NCBI GenBank assembly: GCA_003566215.1
Contig: PXEJ01000369.1
Coordinates: 1 to 5,791 of the forward strand
Direction of reading: 5' to 3'
DNA: 5,791 nucleotides
Source: Cyanobacteria bacterium T3Sed10_376R1m
GTDB lineage: Bacteria; Cyanobacteriota; Cyanobacteriia; Cyanobacteriales; Cyanobacteriaceae
Both the position numbers and the translations under genes were made by a program. Below, in pieces: positions 1 to 5,764 of the stretch. Within the stretch, counting starts at the first letter, position 1; each line of letters starts with the position of its first letter. The notes beneath the pieces are model-generated. The model did not search any database. It had not been told where the DNA came from and saw only the letters and a list, made by a program, of their open reading frames with translations.

Positions 1-1449
1 AACTGGGGTATGCAACAAGACTTATTCAACTACAGCGCACCTTTCCGCAAAGTGCCTCAGTTTGTAACTACCTTTGCTAAATACGATCGCCCCTTACCAG
101 ATCAACACGTTTACGGTTCAGGAAATGATCCTCTAGAAATACAATTCGGAGCGATTTTCCCCAAAGAAACCCGTAATCCTAGCAGTGCTCCTTCTCCCTT
201 TAGCAAAGATACTAAACGTATTTTAATCCACCGTGGGCCTGGCATTAATAACCAAAATAGTAATCCTAAAGCCCGTGGAGAATTTCCCGGTACCTTAGGA
301 GCAAAAGTAGTACGTCTTAACAACGAATTACCCGGTGCTAGTAACGGTTTAGGAGTTAAATTTGGTGAAAGCTCTACCCAAGCAGTAATCAAGGCTACCT
401 ATCGCCAAGTATTTGGTCGTGATGTCTATGAAGGACAAAGATTAAAAGTGGCAGAAATCAAGCTCGAAAACGGTGACATTTGTCTGCGGGAATTTGTCCG
501 GATGTTAGCTAAATCTGAACTATTCTTGAAAACCTACTGGACTCCTTTCTATGTTTGTAAGGCGATCGAATATATTCACCGTCGTCTGTTAGGAAGACCT
601 ACCTATGGACGTAGCGAGATGAACTCTTACTTTGACCTTGCATCCAAAAAAGGTTTTTATGCCCTCGTAGATGCCATGATGGACAGTGCAGAGTATAGCC
701 AAGCCTTCGGAGAAGATACTGTTCCCTACGAACGTTATGTTACTCCTAATGGTTTACAAATGCGCAATGCCAGAGTTGGGACTATCAGAGAGGATATTGG
801 TCAAAGAGTTGATAAAGTCACTACCCCCAGATTTATCGAACTTGGACAGGTAGCTTCTGTACGTACTGAACCCGATATTAACAGCAGAGTTAATCAGGGT
901 GTTACGGTACAACGTCAACAAACTAAGGTCTTTAAACTCACCAATAATGCTGATAAGGTTGCCCTTAAAAATGCTATTCGTGCCGCTTATCGTCAAGTGT
1001 TTGAGCGTGACATTGAACCTTATATCATTAATGCTAATTTTACCAACCTAGAAAGTAAACTAGGTAACGGTGAAATAACTGTTAAGGAGTTTATTGAATC
1101 TTTAGGTTCTTCTGATTTATACCTCAAGGAATTTTATGCACCTTTCCCCAATACTAAGGTAATTGAGTTAGGTACTAAACATTTCTTAGGTCGTGCCCCG
1201 ATGAATCAAAAAGAGATTCAACACTACAACCGCATTTTAGCAAGTCAGGGTATTCGTGCCTTTATCCTTGCTTTAGTGAGTAGTATGGAATATGCTCAAG
1301 TATTTGGTGAAGATACTGTACCTTATCGCCGTTATCCTACCCTACCGGCGGCCAATTTCCCTAATACTGAAAGACTTTATAACAAGTTAACCAAACAGGA
1401 TAATGAGTTAGTTGTACCTAGTTTTAAGCCTGTTAAAGCTGGTGTTTAA
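1..1449 (+). CDS. apcE: Phycobilisome core-membrane linker ApcE (L-CM), C-terminal part; 5' end outside the window
   Basis: ApcE organises the allophycocyanin core of the phycobilisome, anchors it to the thylakoid and, through its N-terminal chromophore domain, acts as a terminal energy emitter. Only the C-terminal 482 residues are here. The frame is open from base 1 (Asn-Trp-Gly precede the first Met at base 10), so that Met is internal. Counting from it, two PBS-linker (REP) repeats are visible at about 125-243 and 318-441. They share AYRQVF-type openings (TYRQVFGRD near 130, AYRQVFERD near 326), [10 protein letters not shown] / [10 protein letters not shown] in the middle, and an identical FGEDTVPY at 233 and 432. 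Basic, proline-rich linker arms lie before, between and after them. The tail, with [10 protein letters not shown] near 445, is typical of ApcE. The chromophore domain and any earlier repeat lie upstream, so the number of core cylinders cannot be told. No apcA/B/C follows; a terminator does. The coding sequence is visibly less AT-rich than the minus-strand genes, as expected for high expression. Confidence 0.97.
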   Translation, partial: NWGMQQDLFNYSAPFRKVPQFVTTFAKYDRPLPDQHVYGSGNDPLEIQFGAIFPKETRNPSSAPSPFSKDTKRILIHRGPGINNQNSNPKARGEFPGTLGAKVVRLNNELPGASNGLGVKFGESSTQAVIKATYRQVFGRDVYEGQRLKVAEIKLENGDICLREFVRMLAKSELFLKTYWTPFYVCKAIEYIHRRLLGRPTYGRSEMNSYFDLASKKGFYALVDAMMDSAEYSQAFGEDTVPYERYVTPNGLQMRNARVGTIREDIGQRVDKVTTPRFIELGQVASVRTEPDINSRVNQGVTVQRQQTKVFKLTNNADKVALKNAIRAAYRQVFERDIEPYIINANFTNLESKLGNGEITVKEFIESLGSSDLYLKEFYAPFPNTKVIELGTKHFLGRAPMNQKEIQHYNRILASQGIRAFILALVSSMEYAQVFGEDTVPYRRYPTLPAANFPNTERLYNKLTKQDNELVVPSFKPVKAGV

Positions 1450-1474
1450 TTGATTTTTCATAATGTCATATTAG

Positions 1475-1504
1475 TAGGGTGGACAATGTCTGCCCTATTT
1501 TTTT
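1475..1504 (+). terminator. Intrinsic terminator after apcE
   Basis: A 10-bp stem is formed by TAGGGTGGAC (1475-1484) and GTCTGCCCTA (1488-1497), with two G-U pairs in the RNA and an AAT loop. Seven T follow directly (1498-1504). It begins 26 bases after the apcE stop codon and has the classic Rho-independent form. It implies that apcE transcripts end here rather than reading into rplI. Confidence 0.88.
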
Positions 1505-1515
1505 GTTAGCTAACA
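1504..1515. repeat. Perfect 12-bp palindrome TGTTAGCTAACA
   Basis: The 12 bases TGTTAGCTAACA equal their own reverse complement. The site starts on the last T of the apcE terminator and lies about 45 bp upstream of the -35 box of the rplI promoter. It could be a binding site for a dimeric regulator or a chance palindrome; nothing in the window decides this. Confidence 0.5.
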
Positions 1516-1559
1516 TCCCTTGTCATGAACAAATTTTAAATTTAATACTCTAAAACAAA

Positions 1560-1589
1560 GTGACAAGCTGTTTGTGATTACTATATAAT
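1560..1589 (+). promoter_or_regulatory. Probable sigma-70-type promoter of rplI
   Basis: GTGACA (1560-1565, five of six matches to TTGACA) is followed after 18 bases by a perfect TATAAT (1584-1589). Transcription would start near 1596, giving a leader of about 50 bases before the rplI ATG at 1648. It lies downstream of the apcE terminator, so rplI appears to be transcribed independently. An inverted repeat overlaps the -10 box. Confidence 0.7.
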
Positions 1590-1595
1590 AGTAAT
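1577..1595. repeat. Perfect 8-bp inverted repeat over the rplI -10 box
   Basis: ATTACTAT (1577-1584) and ATAGTAAT (1588-1595) are exact reverse complements around a 3-base centre, ATA. The TATAAT box (1584-1589) lies across the centre and right arm. A direct repeat, TTTGTGA, flanks it at 1571-1577 and 1595-1601. This is the layout of an operator that blocks polymerase, although AT-rich symmetry around a -10 box can also arise by chance. Confidence 0.55.
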
Positions 1596-1637
1596 TTGTG
1601 ACTAAATATGCTAATTATAAAAATTTCGTAAATTAAT

Positions 1638-1642
1638 AGAGG
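1638..1642 (+). promoter_or_regulatory. Shine-Dalgarno sequence of rplI
   Basis: AGAGG lies five bases before the ATG at 1648 and fixes the rplI start. It is the only clear Shine-Dalgarno sequence before a complete gene in this window. Confidence 0.75.
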
Positions 1643-1647
1643 TTCAG

Positions 1648-2106
1648 ATGGCAAAAAGATTACAAGTAGTTTTAAATAAAGATGTGACAAAATTGGGTAA
1701 GAGAGGGGATGTGGTAGATGTTGCTCCCGGATATGCTCGTAATTATCTAGTACCTCAAGGGTTGGGCATTTTTGCTACCACTGGGGTTTTACGTCAGGTA
1801 GAACAAAGAAGGGTGAAAGAAGCTGAACGTTTAGCTGCTATTCTTGAGGAAGCTAAATCTCGCAAAACTGCTTTACAAACCATTAATAATTTTATTGTTC
1901 GTAAGCAATTAGGGGAAGATCAAGCAATTTTTGGTACTGTTACTACCCAGGAAGTAGTTGATATTATTAAAGCTAATGCTGGTTTAGATATTGAACGTCA
2001 AGCGATTGAGTTACCTGAAATTAAAAAAATTGGTACTTATAAAGCTCAAATTAAGTTACATCCTGAAGTTACAGCGGAAGTTGCGATCGAAGTTGCACCT
2101 TTATAA
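1648..2106 (+). CDS. rplI: 50S ribosomal protein L9
   Basis: L9 binds 23S rRNA near the base of the L1 stalk and spans between ribosomes; in other bacteria it supports reading-frame maintenance. At 152 residues the protein has the normal family length. The N-terminal RNA-binding domain (about 1-48) carries the signature region GKRGDVVDVAPGYARNYLVP at 17-36, followed by QGLGIFAT. A charged connecting helix (about 49-75, rich in Glu, Arg and Lys) leads to the C-terminal domain (about 78-150), with IFGTVT at 94-99 where L9 proteins usually have (L/I)FGSVT. The start is supported by AGAGG five bases upstream and by the conserved first strand (KRLQVVL). The gene stands alone: it has its own promoter, a terminator lies between it and apcE, and it is convergent with the downstream helicase gene. 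It is not joined to rpsF or rpsR as it is in E. coli. Confidence 0.97.
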   Translation: MAKRLQVVLNKDVTKLGKRGDVVDVAPGYARNYLVPQGLGIFATTGVLRQVEQRRVKEAERLAAILEEAKSRKTALQTINNFIVRKQLGEDQAIFGTVTTQEVVDIIKANAGLDIERQAIELPEIKKIGTYKAQIKLHPEVTAEVAIEVAPL

Positions 2107-2115
2107 TTGATTTTT

Positions 2116-2237
2116 AGTTCGGGTAAAAAGTAGTTAATGGGAATAGTTGATAGTGAAATTAGATCATATAAATTATGATTATTTACTCTTTCTTCTTTAT
2201 TCCTCACTGTTATTTTGCTCCCGAACTTATTTTTTTG
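2116..2237 (+). terminator. Nested inverted repeats ending in a T-run; likely structured terminator or 3' UTR of rplI
   Basis: AGTTCGGG (2116-2123) is the exact reverse complement of CCCGAACT (2220-2227), which runs into TTATTTTTTT (2228-2237). Inside it, AAAA (2125-2128) can pair with TTTT (2213-2216), GGAATA (2140-2145) with TATTCC (2198-2203), and ATCATA (2163-2168) with TATGAT (2174-2179) around a TAAAT loop. All are properly nested, suggesting one long, bulged stem-loop. The T-run favours termination of plus-strand transcripts; on the minus strand only TTTTT (complement of 2125-2129) follows the GGAATA/TATTCC stem, a weak stop for the convergent helicase gene. A small RNA or a short decayed repeat element are alternatives. 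Confidence 0.55.
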
Positions 2238-2244
2238 TTAATAT

Positions 2245-3690
2245 TTAGGATTTTTTCTTGAGACAATTGTCACATACTCCACAACGAAAAGAAGAAGAAA
2301 CCACAAAGCCAAAACTATTTAGTAAAAAGCCCCAGCGACAGCTATTTGTTGTTAAATACTTTTGCATTTTTTTTACTAATTGCTTTTCTTTATCGATAAT
2401 TAATTTAATTTTTTGATGTAAGTTATTTGGTGTAATGCGATAGTTAAAAATATCTAACCATTGCAGTTGTTCACCACTCGACAAAATTGATAAATATAGT
2501 TGATATTGAGAAATTGTTTCTATGTTTCCTGTCGGAGGAATTTTATTAATTATTTTTTCTGCTGTTAAGTATTGTTGAATAGTTTTGTTTAGTAAAAAAC
2601 TACGTCTATTTTTGTCTGTGGGATCAAATAATCCTGTACATTCACTCATTAAACTAACTACTTCTGTCGGTTTGCCATCTCTACCTCCTCTGCCTATTTC
2701 TTGAATGTATGCAGATAAGAATAAAGGTAATTGATAATGTAATATCCAGCGTACATTGCTTTTATTAATACCCATGCCAAAGGCATTGGTAGAAACTACA
2801 AATTTAATTTTCTCTTCTAGCCAATCTTTTTCTATTTGTCTTTTTTCTATATTTGGCAAACCACCATGATATGCTTTATTTTGATAGCCTAGATTATTTA
2901 GCCAATTGGATATGTTTTCGGCTTCTTTTCTGGTTCTAAGATAGATTAAACCACTTTTTCCTTGTTTTCTTGCTAATAAATTTATAACTTGTTGTTTTCT
3001 CCCTTTTGGTGTCCAAATTTGTTTAATATTTAAATGCAAATTGCTACGATAAGGACTAATTAAACATATTTGTGGTTGATTTAATTGTAGAGTTTTAATA
3101 ATTGTTTTTTGAGTATATTTATCTGCCGTTGCGGTAAAACAGGCGATCGCAAAGGTGGGGCTTTGATTAGGTTTAAATTTAAGTAAACTAGGACGTAGAG
3201 CTCCAAGACGACTGTAGGCGGGGCGAAAAGTATTACCCCATTCAACTAAACAATGAGCTTCATCAATAATTAAACCATCAATTACAATTTCTGGGGAAGT
3301 TATGGCTTCCCAAACTGGTTTACTGAGGAGGGTTTCTGGGGATAAATAAAGTAATTTTAATTGTTGGGTTTTTATTTTATAAAAAATATTTTTTCTATTA
3401 TTTTGGGATACTTCACTATGTAAAAAGTCGGCGGGTAATTTTTTTTCTTGTAATTCTTTAACTTGATTTTCCATTAAAGCGATTAGAGGAGAAACAACTA
3501 AAGTTAAGCCACTATTTAATAAAGCTGGAAGTTGAAAACATAATGATTTACCACTTCCCGTCGCCATAACAACTAAACTATCTTTTCTTTCTAATAAATT
3601 AGTTATAATTTCTTTCTGGGGCGGTCTAAATTTTTCATATCCCCATATATTTTGTAGAGATTTTTCAATGGTTTCAATATGATTTGTCAT
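2245..3690 (-). CDS. Short RecQ-family ATP-dependent 3'-5' DNA helicase, without winged-helix and HRDC domains
   Basis: The protein is 481 residues long from the ATG at 3690. An in-frame TTG at 3696 would add two residues, and neither start has a clear Shine-Dalgarno sequence. All superfamily-2 RecQ motifs are present in order: motif 0 FRPPQ (21-25), Walker A ATGSGKS (43-49), Ia VVSPLIALMENQV (65-77), DEAH (143-146), the RecQ aromatic loop WGNTFRPAY (151-159), III FTATAD (185-190), IV near 247-254, V STNAFGMGINK (300-310) and VI QEIGRGGRDG (330-339). C451, C470, C473 and C476 match the four zinc ligands of RecQ. The chain stops five residues after the last cysteine, so the winged-helix and HRDC domains of long RecQ proteins are missing. 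About 110 residues separate motif VI from the first zinc ligand, more than in E. coli RecQ. Motif VI has Gly where RecQ usually has Ala (GRAGRDG). A role in recombination or fork repair is inferred from the family. Its neighbours give no clue to its job. Confidence 0.92.
   Translation of the reverse strand: MTNHIETIEKSLQNIWGYEKFRPPQKEIITNLLERKDSLVVMATGSGKSLCFQLPALLNSGLTLVVSPLIALMENQVKELQEKKLPADFLHSEVSQNNRKNIFYKIKTQQLKLLYLSPETLLSKPVWEAITSPEIVIDGLIIDEAHCLVEWGNTFRPAYSRLGALRPSLLKFKPNQSPTFAIACFTATADKYTQKTIIKTLQLNQPQICLISPYRSNLHLNIKQIWTPKGRKQQVINLLARKQGKSGLIYLRTRKEAENISNWLNNLGYQNKAYHGGLPNIEKRQIEKDWLEEKIKFVVSTNAFGMGINKSNVRWILHYQLPLFLSAYIQEIGRGGRDGKPTEVVSLMSECTGLFDPTDKNRRSFLLNKTIQQYLTAEKIINKIPPTGNIETISQYQLYLSILSSGEQLQWLDIFNYRITPNNLHQKIKLIIDKEKQLVKKMQKYLTTNSCRWGFLLNSFGFVVSSSFRCGVCDNCLKKKS
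3143..3150. repeat. HIP1 octamer GCGATCGC
   Basis: A perfect copy of the highly iterated palindrome of cyanobacterial genomes lies inside the helicase gene. One-mismatch relatives occur at 83-90 (ACGATCGC), 562-569 and 2083-2090 (both GCGATCGA). It supports a cyanobacterial host. Confidence 0.9.
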
Positions 3691-3710
3691 TATCAAATTT
3701 AAACAAATAT

Positions 3711-3723
3711 TTTCTTAAAGAAA
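3711..3723. repeat. Small palindrome upstream of the helicase gene
   Basis: TTTCTT (3711-3716) and AAGAAA (3718-3723) are exact reverse complements around a single A. The site lies 20 bases upstream of the helicase ATG on the minus strand, within a 99-bp AT-rich gap. It could sit in the 5' leader and affect expression, but in such AT-rich sequence chance is a fair explanation. I saw no convincing minus-strand promoter in this gap. Confidence 0.35.
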
Positions 3724-3780
3724 TATAATCTTCTTTAGTGTAATTTTATTTATGACAAAATGAAGTTTAGAAGGCAGATT

Positions 3781-3809
3781 TTGACAGAATTATTCAACAT
3801 CGATAGAAA
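3781..3809 (+). promoter_or_regulatory. Possible antisense promoter at the 3' end of the repeat-protein gene
   Basis: A perfect TTGACA (3781-3786) is followed after exactly 17 bases by TAGAAA (3804-3809, four of six matches to TATAAT). It points along the plus strand, into the 3' end of the minus-strand gene at 3790-4461, so any transcript would be antisense to it. The -35 box and spacing are ideal but the -10 box is mediocre, and AT-rich DNA yields such matches readily. Confidence 0.3.
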
Positions 3810-4461
3810 TGGAACTATAGGCGATGCCATCATAATAAAAGCATCTATCATCATCATCAGAAAGAATGATAATTTCTTTAGGGGTAATAATTAAATTGCT
3901 AATATGGTGAGCCAATATCATTGTGTCTTCTTGTTCATCATCAATATAATCATCTTCTGGACAATTAACTGCCGTTTCACTTTCAATAAAACTGGTTAGG
4001 GTATCAATATAGCTAACTATGTCGTCGATAAAAGCATTATCTTTATTATGTTCAGAAAATAAATTGCTTACTATTTTTTCTAGGAAAAAGTTGGCGGTTT
4101 TTTCTTTCAAAAATCCTTCTTGAATTGCTATTTCACAAAATCTGTCCTTAGAATTAAGTTGTTTTTCTAAAATTAAATGAATTTCTTTATCAGTGAGTAA
4201 ACCTGCCTTATGCAAGTAAAAACCGATAGGGTATTTTTTCTTATAGATTTTGGTTATCTCATCATTTTGTAGCTCTATTAAAAAATTTGTTGTTTGAGAT
4301 TTAATCCAACCTCTTAGTATTAAAATCTCACCAATTTTTAGTTTAACGGCACTAGCTTGATCAGCTAAGGCTACTTCTAATTGTGAATTACTAATTAAAC
4401 CTGCTTCTAGTAGTATCTCACCTATTAATTGATGCTTGGAAGTTTTTATGGTAGTTTGCAT
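3790..4461 (-). CDS. Uncharacterised protein with four degenerate MshEN-like (type II secretion/pilus ATPase N-terminal) repeats
   Basis: I do not recognise this 223-residue protein as a named gene. Its first 130 residues resemble the MshEN domain found at the N-terminus of GspE/PilB-type ATPases, where 24-residue units of the form RLGxxLxxxGxxxxxxLxxxLxxQ bind cyclic di-GMP. Four such units can be placed at 12-35, 42-65, 78-101 and 107-130. GEILLEAGLISNSQLEVAL (14-32) fits best; the last is the weakest, with Cys in place of the first Gly and Ile in place of Gln. The leading Arg is Leu, Lys, Pro and Arg in turn, so nucleotide binding is doubtful. No Walker motifs or ATPase domain follow. Residues 131-223 are acidic (EDDYIDDEQED near 169, DDDD at 202-205) with no motif I know. 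No signal peptide or membrane helix is seen, so it is probably cytoplasmic. The ATG at 4461 has no clear Shine-Dalgarno sequence. A regulatory or scaffold role in motility or surface behaviour is only an inference. Confidence 0.75.
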   Translation of the reverse strand: MQTTIKTSKHQLIGEILLEAGLISNSQLEVALADQASAVKLKIGEILILRGWIKSQTTNFLIELQNDEITKIYKKKYPIGFYLHKAGLLTDKEIHLILEKQLNSKDRFCEIAIQEGFLKEKTANFFLEKIVSNLFSEHNKDNAFIDDIVSYIDTLTSFIESETAVNCPEDDYIDDEQEDTMILAHHISNLIITPKEIIILSDDDDRCFYYDGIAYSSISIDVE

Positions 4462-4487
4462 AATCTTATATTTTTATCAAAATAATT

Positions 4488-4500
4488 GGGTTTTAAACCC
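4488..4500. repeat. 13-bp palindrome GGGTTTTAAACCC in the leader of the repeat-protein gene
   Basis: GGGTTT and AAACCC pair exactly around a central T. It lies 26 bases upstream of the ATG at 4461 and is unusually G/C-bounded for this AT-rich gap. Read on the minus strand it would form a small hairpin followed by AATTATTTT, so it could be an operator, a leader hairpin or a weak attenuator. Confidence 0.45.
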
Positions 4501-4644
4501 CATTCTTTTAGGACGGCTTTATGCTAAATTAACCATCGCAGTAACCAGTAATGTGGGCTGACTTAAAAAAATCAAGTAGGGAAGGTTCAACATTTCAATA
4601 TGGTTATCTATAAATGAGAATGTCTTTAGAAAAGTCAATGGGTT

Positions 4645-4664
4645 AAGTTATTTGTAACTTTTTT
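4645..4664 (+). terminator. Possible weak plus-strand terminator in the gap
   Basis: AAGTTA (4645-4650) and TAACTT (4655-4660) form a perfect 6-bp stem with loop TTTG, running into a T-run (4659-4664). The stem is AT-rich and short, so its strength is doubtful. No plus-strand gene precedes it closely; if real, it would end an unannotated short plus-strand RNA or an antisense transcript. Confidence 0.3.
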
Positions 4665-4775
4665 ATTATATATCTTTTCCCTATTTGTTTATTTAAAACT
4701 GTCAGTTATCAACTATTTTCCTGATATATGTAGCATTTCTAAATCAATTATAAAAAAACGATTTGGTTAATCTCC

Positions 4776-4832
4776 TGTCAAGTTGGGGGGTTAGAGGGGC
4801 GAAAATTTTCACAAATGAAAGAGGATTGCTAT
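4776..4832. repeat. Repeat-like G-rich patch downstream of hpt
   Basis: This patch contains a G-rich run (GTTGGGGGGTTAGAGGGGCG, 4782-4801), a 10-bp palindrome GAAAATTTTC (4801-4810), a TTTCA/TGAAA mini-hairpin (4807-4820) and GAGGATTGCTATAG (4821-4834, running just past the right edge). The composition differs sharply from the flanking AT-rich DNA. Similar CCCCCTAACCCCC-like and ATAGCAATCC-like strings are, from memory, common in cyanobacterial intergenic regions, so this may be a copy or remnant of an interspersed repeat. No second copy is in this window. Confidence 0.35.
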
Positions 4833-4849
4833 AGTTTTTGTATTATATC

Positions 4850-5764
4850 TTAAATAAAATATGCTGTTGAAAACAGTAAGTATTCTAAGAAAAAAAGTTT
4901 CCAAATGAATTGATAAAATGATGTTATTTCTGATTTTATGTCTAAGTTAACTTTTCGAGAACGAATCCAAAGTAGTATCAGTAAGACTACATGACTAATT
5001 AATAAAAACCAATAGTGAATTACTGAGTCAAATAAAAATGTGCCAATGATTAAAGTTAAATAAGAAATGGTAATAGTCCAACGGGTAATGTTGAATATTC
5101 TGGTTTTACCTACAAGGATAGTAAAGGTATTAATTTGATATTTTTTGTCTCCTTCTGTGTCGGGAACATCTTTAAAAAGTGCGATCGCAATAGTGAATAT
5201 AATAATAAATAAACTGAGTAATAATACAGAGGAATTTAAAAATCTTTCTCCCGTTAATTGCTGACTAAAGTGTAAAAATAATCCCAGATTGACAATAAAT
5301 CCTCGCACCGTAAAAATACAAAAAGCGGCTAGTAGGGGAAATCGCTTAATTCTAATGGGAGGCAAAGAATAAGCTGTACCAATTATAAGACTAATAACCA
5401 CCGTCAGGAACAACCACCAGCCTAATAGTCCAGAGGAAATAAAAGCTATTAATCCTGAAACACAAACAATCCATTGCCCTTGTTTGAGGGAAAAATTTCC
5501 TGATGCTAGAGGTAAATTAGGTTTATTAATTTTGTCAATGTCCACATCAATGATTTGATTTAAACCAACGATATAAAGATTTCCCAATAAACAAGAAATC
5601 CATGCTCCTATCATGAGAATAAAGTTTCCTTCGGTTATCTGGATGTCTGTGGTAGCTATGGTAAGAAAATAAAGGGAAAAAACACTTAAACTCGTACCAA
5701 TAATAGTATGGGGGCGAGAAAATTTCCAAAGGCTAGATAGCCAGAATATAACTTTATTAAACAT
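4850..5764 (-). CDS. hpt: Homogentisate phytyltransferase (UbiA family), tocopherol biosynthesis
   Basis: This enzyme joins homogentisate to phytyl diphosphate, with loss of CO2, to give 2-methyl-6-phytylbenzoquinone, the committed step to tocopherol. It is an integral membrane protein. The 304 residues agree with the length of Synechocystis Hpt (about 308), and long stretches match what I remember of that protein, such as FSRPHTIIGT (15-24), GLNQIIDVDID (67-77), KINKPNLPLA (78-87), SLIIGTAYS (125-133) and SFYQFIWKLFFLEYLL (282-297). The two UbiA aspartate motifs that bind Mg and the prenyl diphosphate are intact: NxxxDxxxD at N69/D73/D77 and KDVPDTEGD at 198-206. About eight or nine hydrophobic segments can be seen. 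The start at 5764 gives an N-terminus only slightly longer than the Synechocystis one; no Shine-Dalgarno sequence is seen, and the 27 bases upstream are pure AT-rich sequence. Other cyanobacterial UbiA enzymes (chlorophyll synthase, 4-hydroxybenzoate prenyltransferase) are less likely given these matches. Confidence 0.94.
   Translation of the reverse strand: MFNKVIFWLSSLWKFSRPHTIIGTSLSVFSLYFLTIATTDIQITEGNFILMIGAWISCLLGNLYIVGLNQIIDVDIDKINKPNLPLASGNFSLKQGQWIVCVSGLIAFISSGLLGWWLFLTVVISLIIGTAYSLPPIRIKRFPLLAAFCIFTVRGFIVNLGLFLHFSQQLTGERFLNSSVLLLSLFIIIFTIAIALFKDVPDTEGDKKYQINTFTILVGKTRIFNITRWTITISYLTLIIGTFLFDSVIHYWFLLISHVVLLILLWIRSRKVNLDIKSEITSFYQFIWKLFFLEYLLFSTAYFI
5181..5188. repeat. HIP1 octamer GCGATCGC
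   Basis: A second perfect HIP1 palindrome, inside hpt. Two full copies in 5.8 kb of AT-rich sequence is far above chance and agrees with a cyanobacterial genome that keeps HIP1. Confidence 0.9.

Larger units (their letters stand above)
4462..4849. other. 388-bp non-coding gap between hpt and the repeat-protein gene
   Basis: No credible open reading frame is found on either strand. From right to left (the direction of flanking transcription) it holds a TTTCA/TGAAA mini-hairpin with a short T-run after the hpt stop, a G/C-skewed patch unlike its surroundings (about 4776-4801), a hairpin with a T-run facing the plus strand (4645-4664), tandem 7-mers CAGTAAC/CAGTAAT (4539-4552) and a 13-bp palindrome (4488-4500) close to the repeat-protein ATG. 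A minus-strand TTGACT (4638-4633) might be a -35 box for the repeat-protein gene, but no well-spaced -10 box follows. The length suggests that hpt and the downstream gene are separate transcription units. Confidence 0.6.

Noticed and set aside
10..12. ATG at base 10 as a true start of a short linker protein
   Set aside because: The frame continues open to base 1 and the first residues fall in the middle of ApcE-like sequence; the window simply cuts the gene.
111..392. 93-codon minus-strand reading frame inside apcE
   Set aside because: It lies wholly within the well-supported apcE coding sequence on the other strand and its translation resembles no family; it is a shadow of codon bias.
754..996. 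80-codon minus-strand reading frame inside apcE
   Set aside because: It is opposite the linker between the two REP repeats of apcE and has no start signal or recognisable protein character.
2116..2227. Miniature transposable element with 8-bp terminal inverted repeats
   Set aside because: No convincing target-site duplication can be told apart from the T-rich flanks, and the T-run plus position after rplI fit a terminator better; kept only as an alternative.
4551..4613. 20-codon plus-strand reading frame starting ATGTGGGCTGAC in the gap
   Set aside because: There is no Shine-Dalgarno sequence, an in-frame stop lies just upstream, and such short frames are expected by chance.
4782..4801. Possible G-quadruplex
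   Set aside because: Only two long G runs are present (GGGGGG and GGGG); four tracts of three or more with short loops cannot be formed convincingly.
5547..5729. 60-codon minus-strand reading frame overlapping the start of hpt
   Set aside because: It is a second frame of the same strand as hpt, rich in Tyr, Ser, His and Phe, with no family resemblance; hpt explains the region fully.
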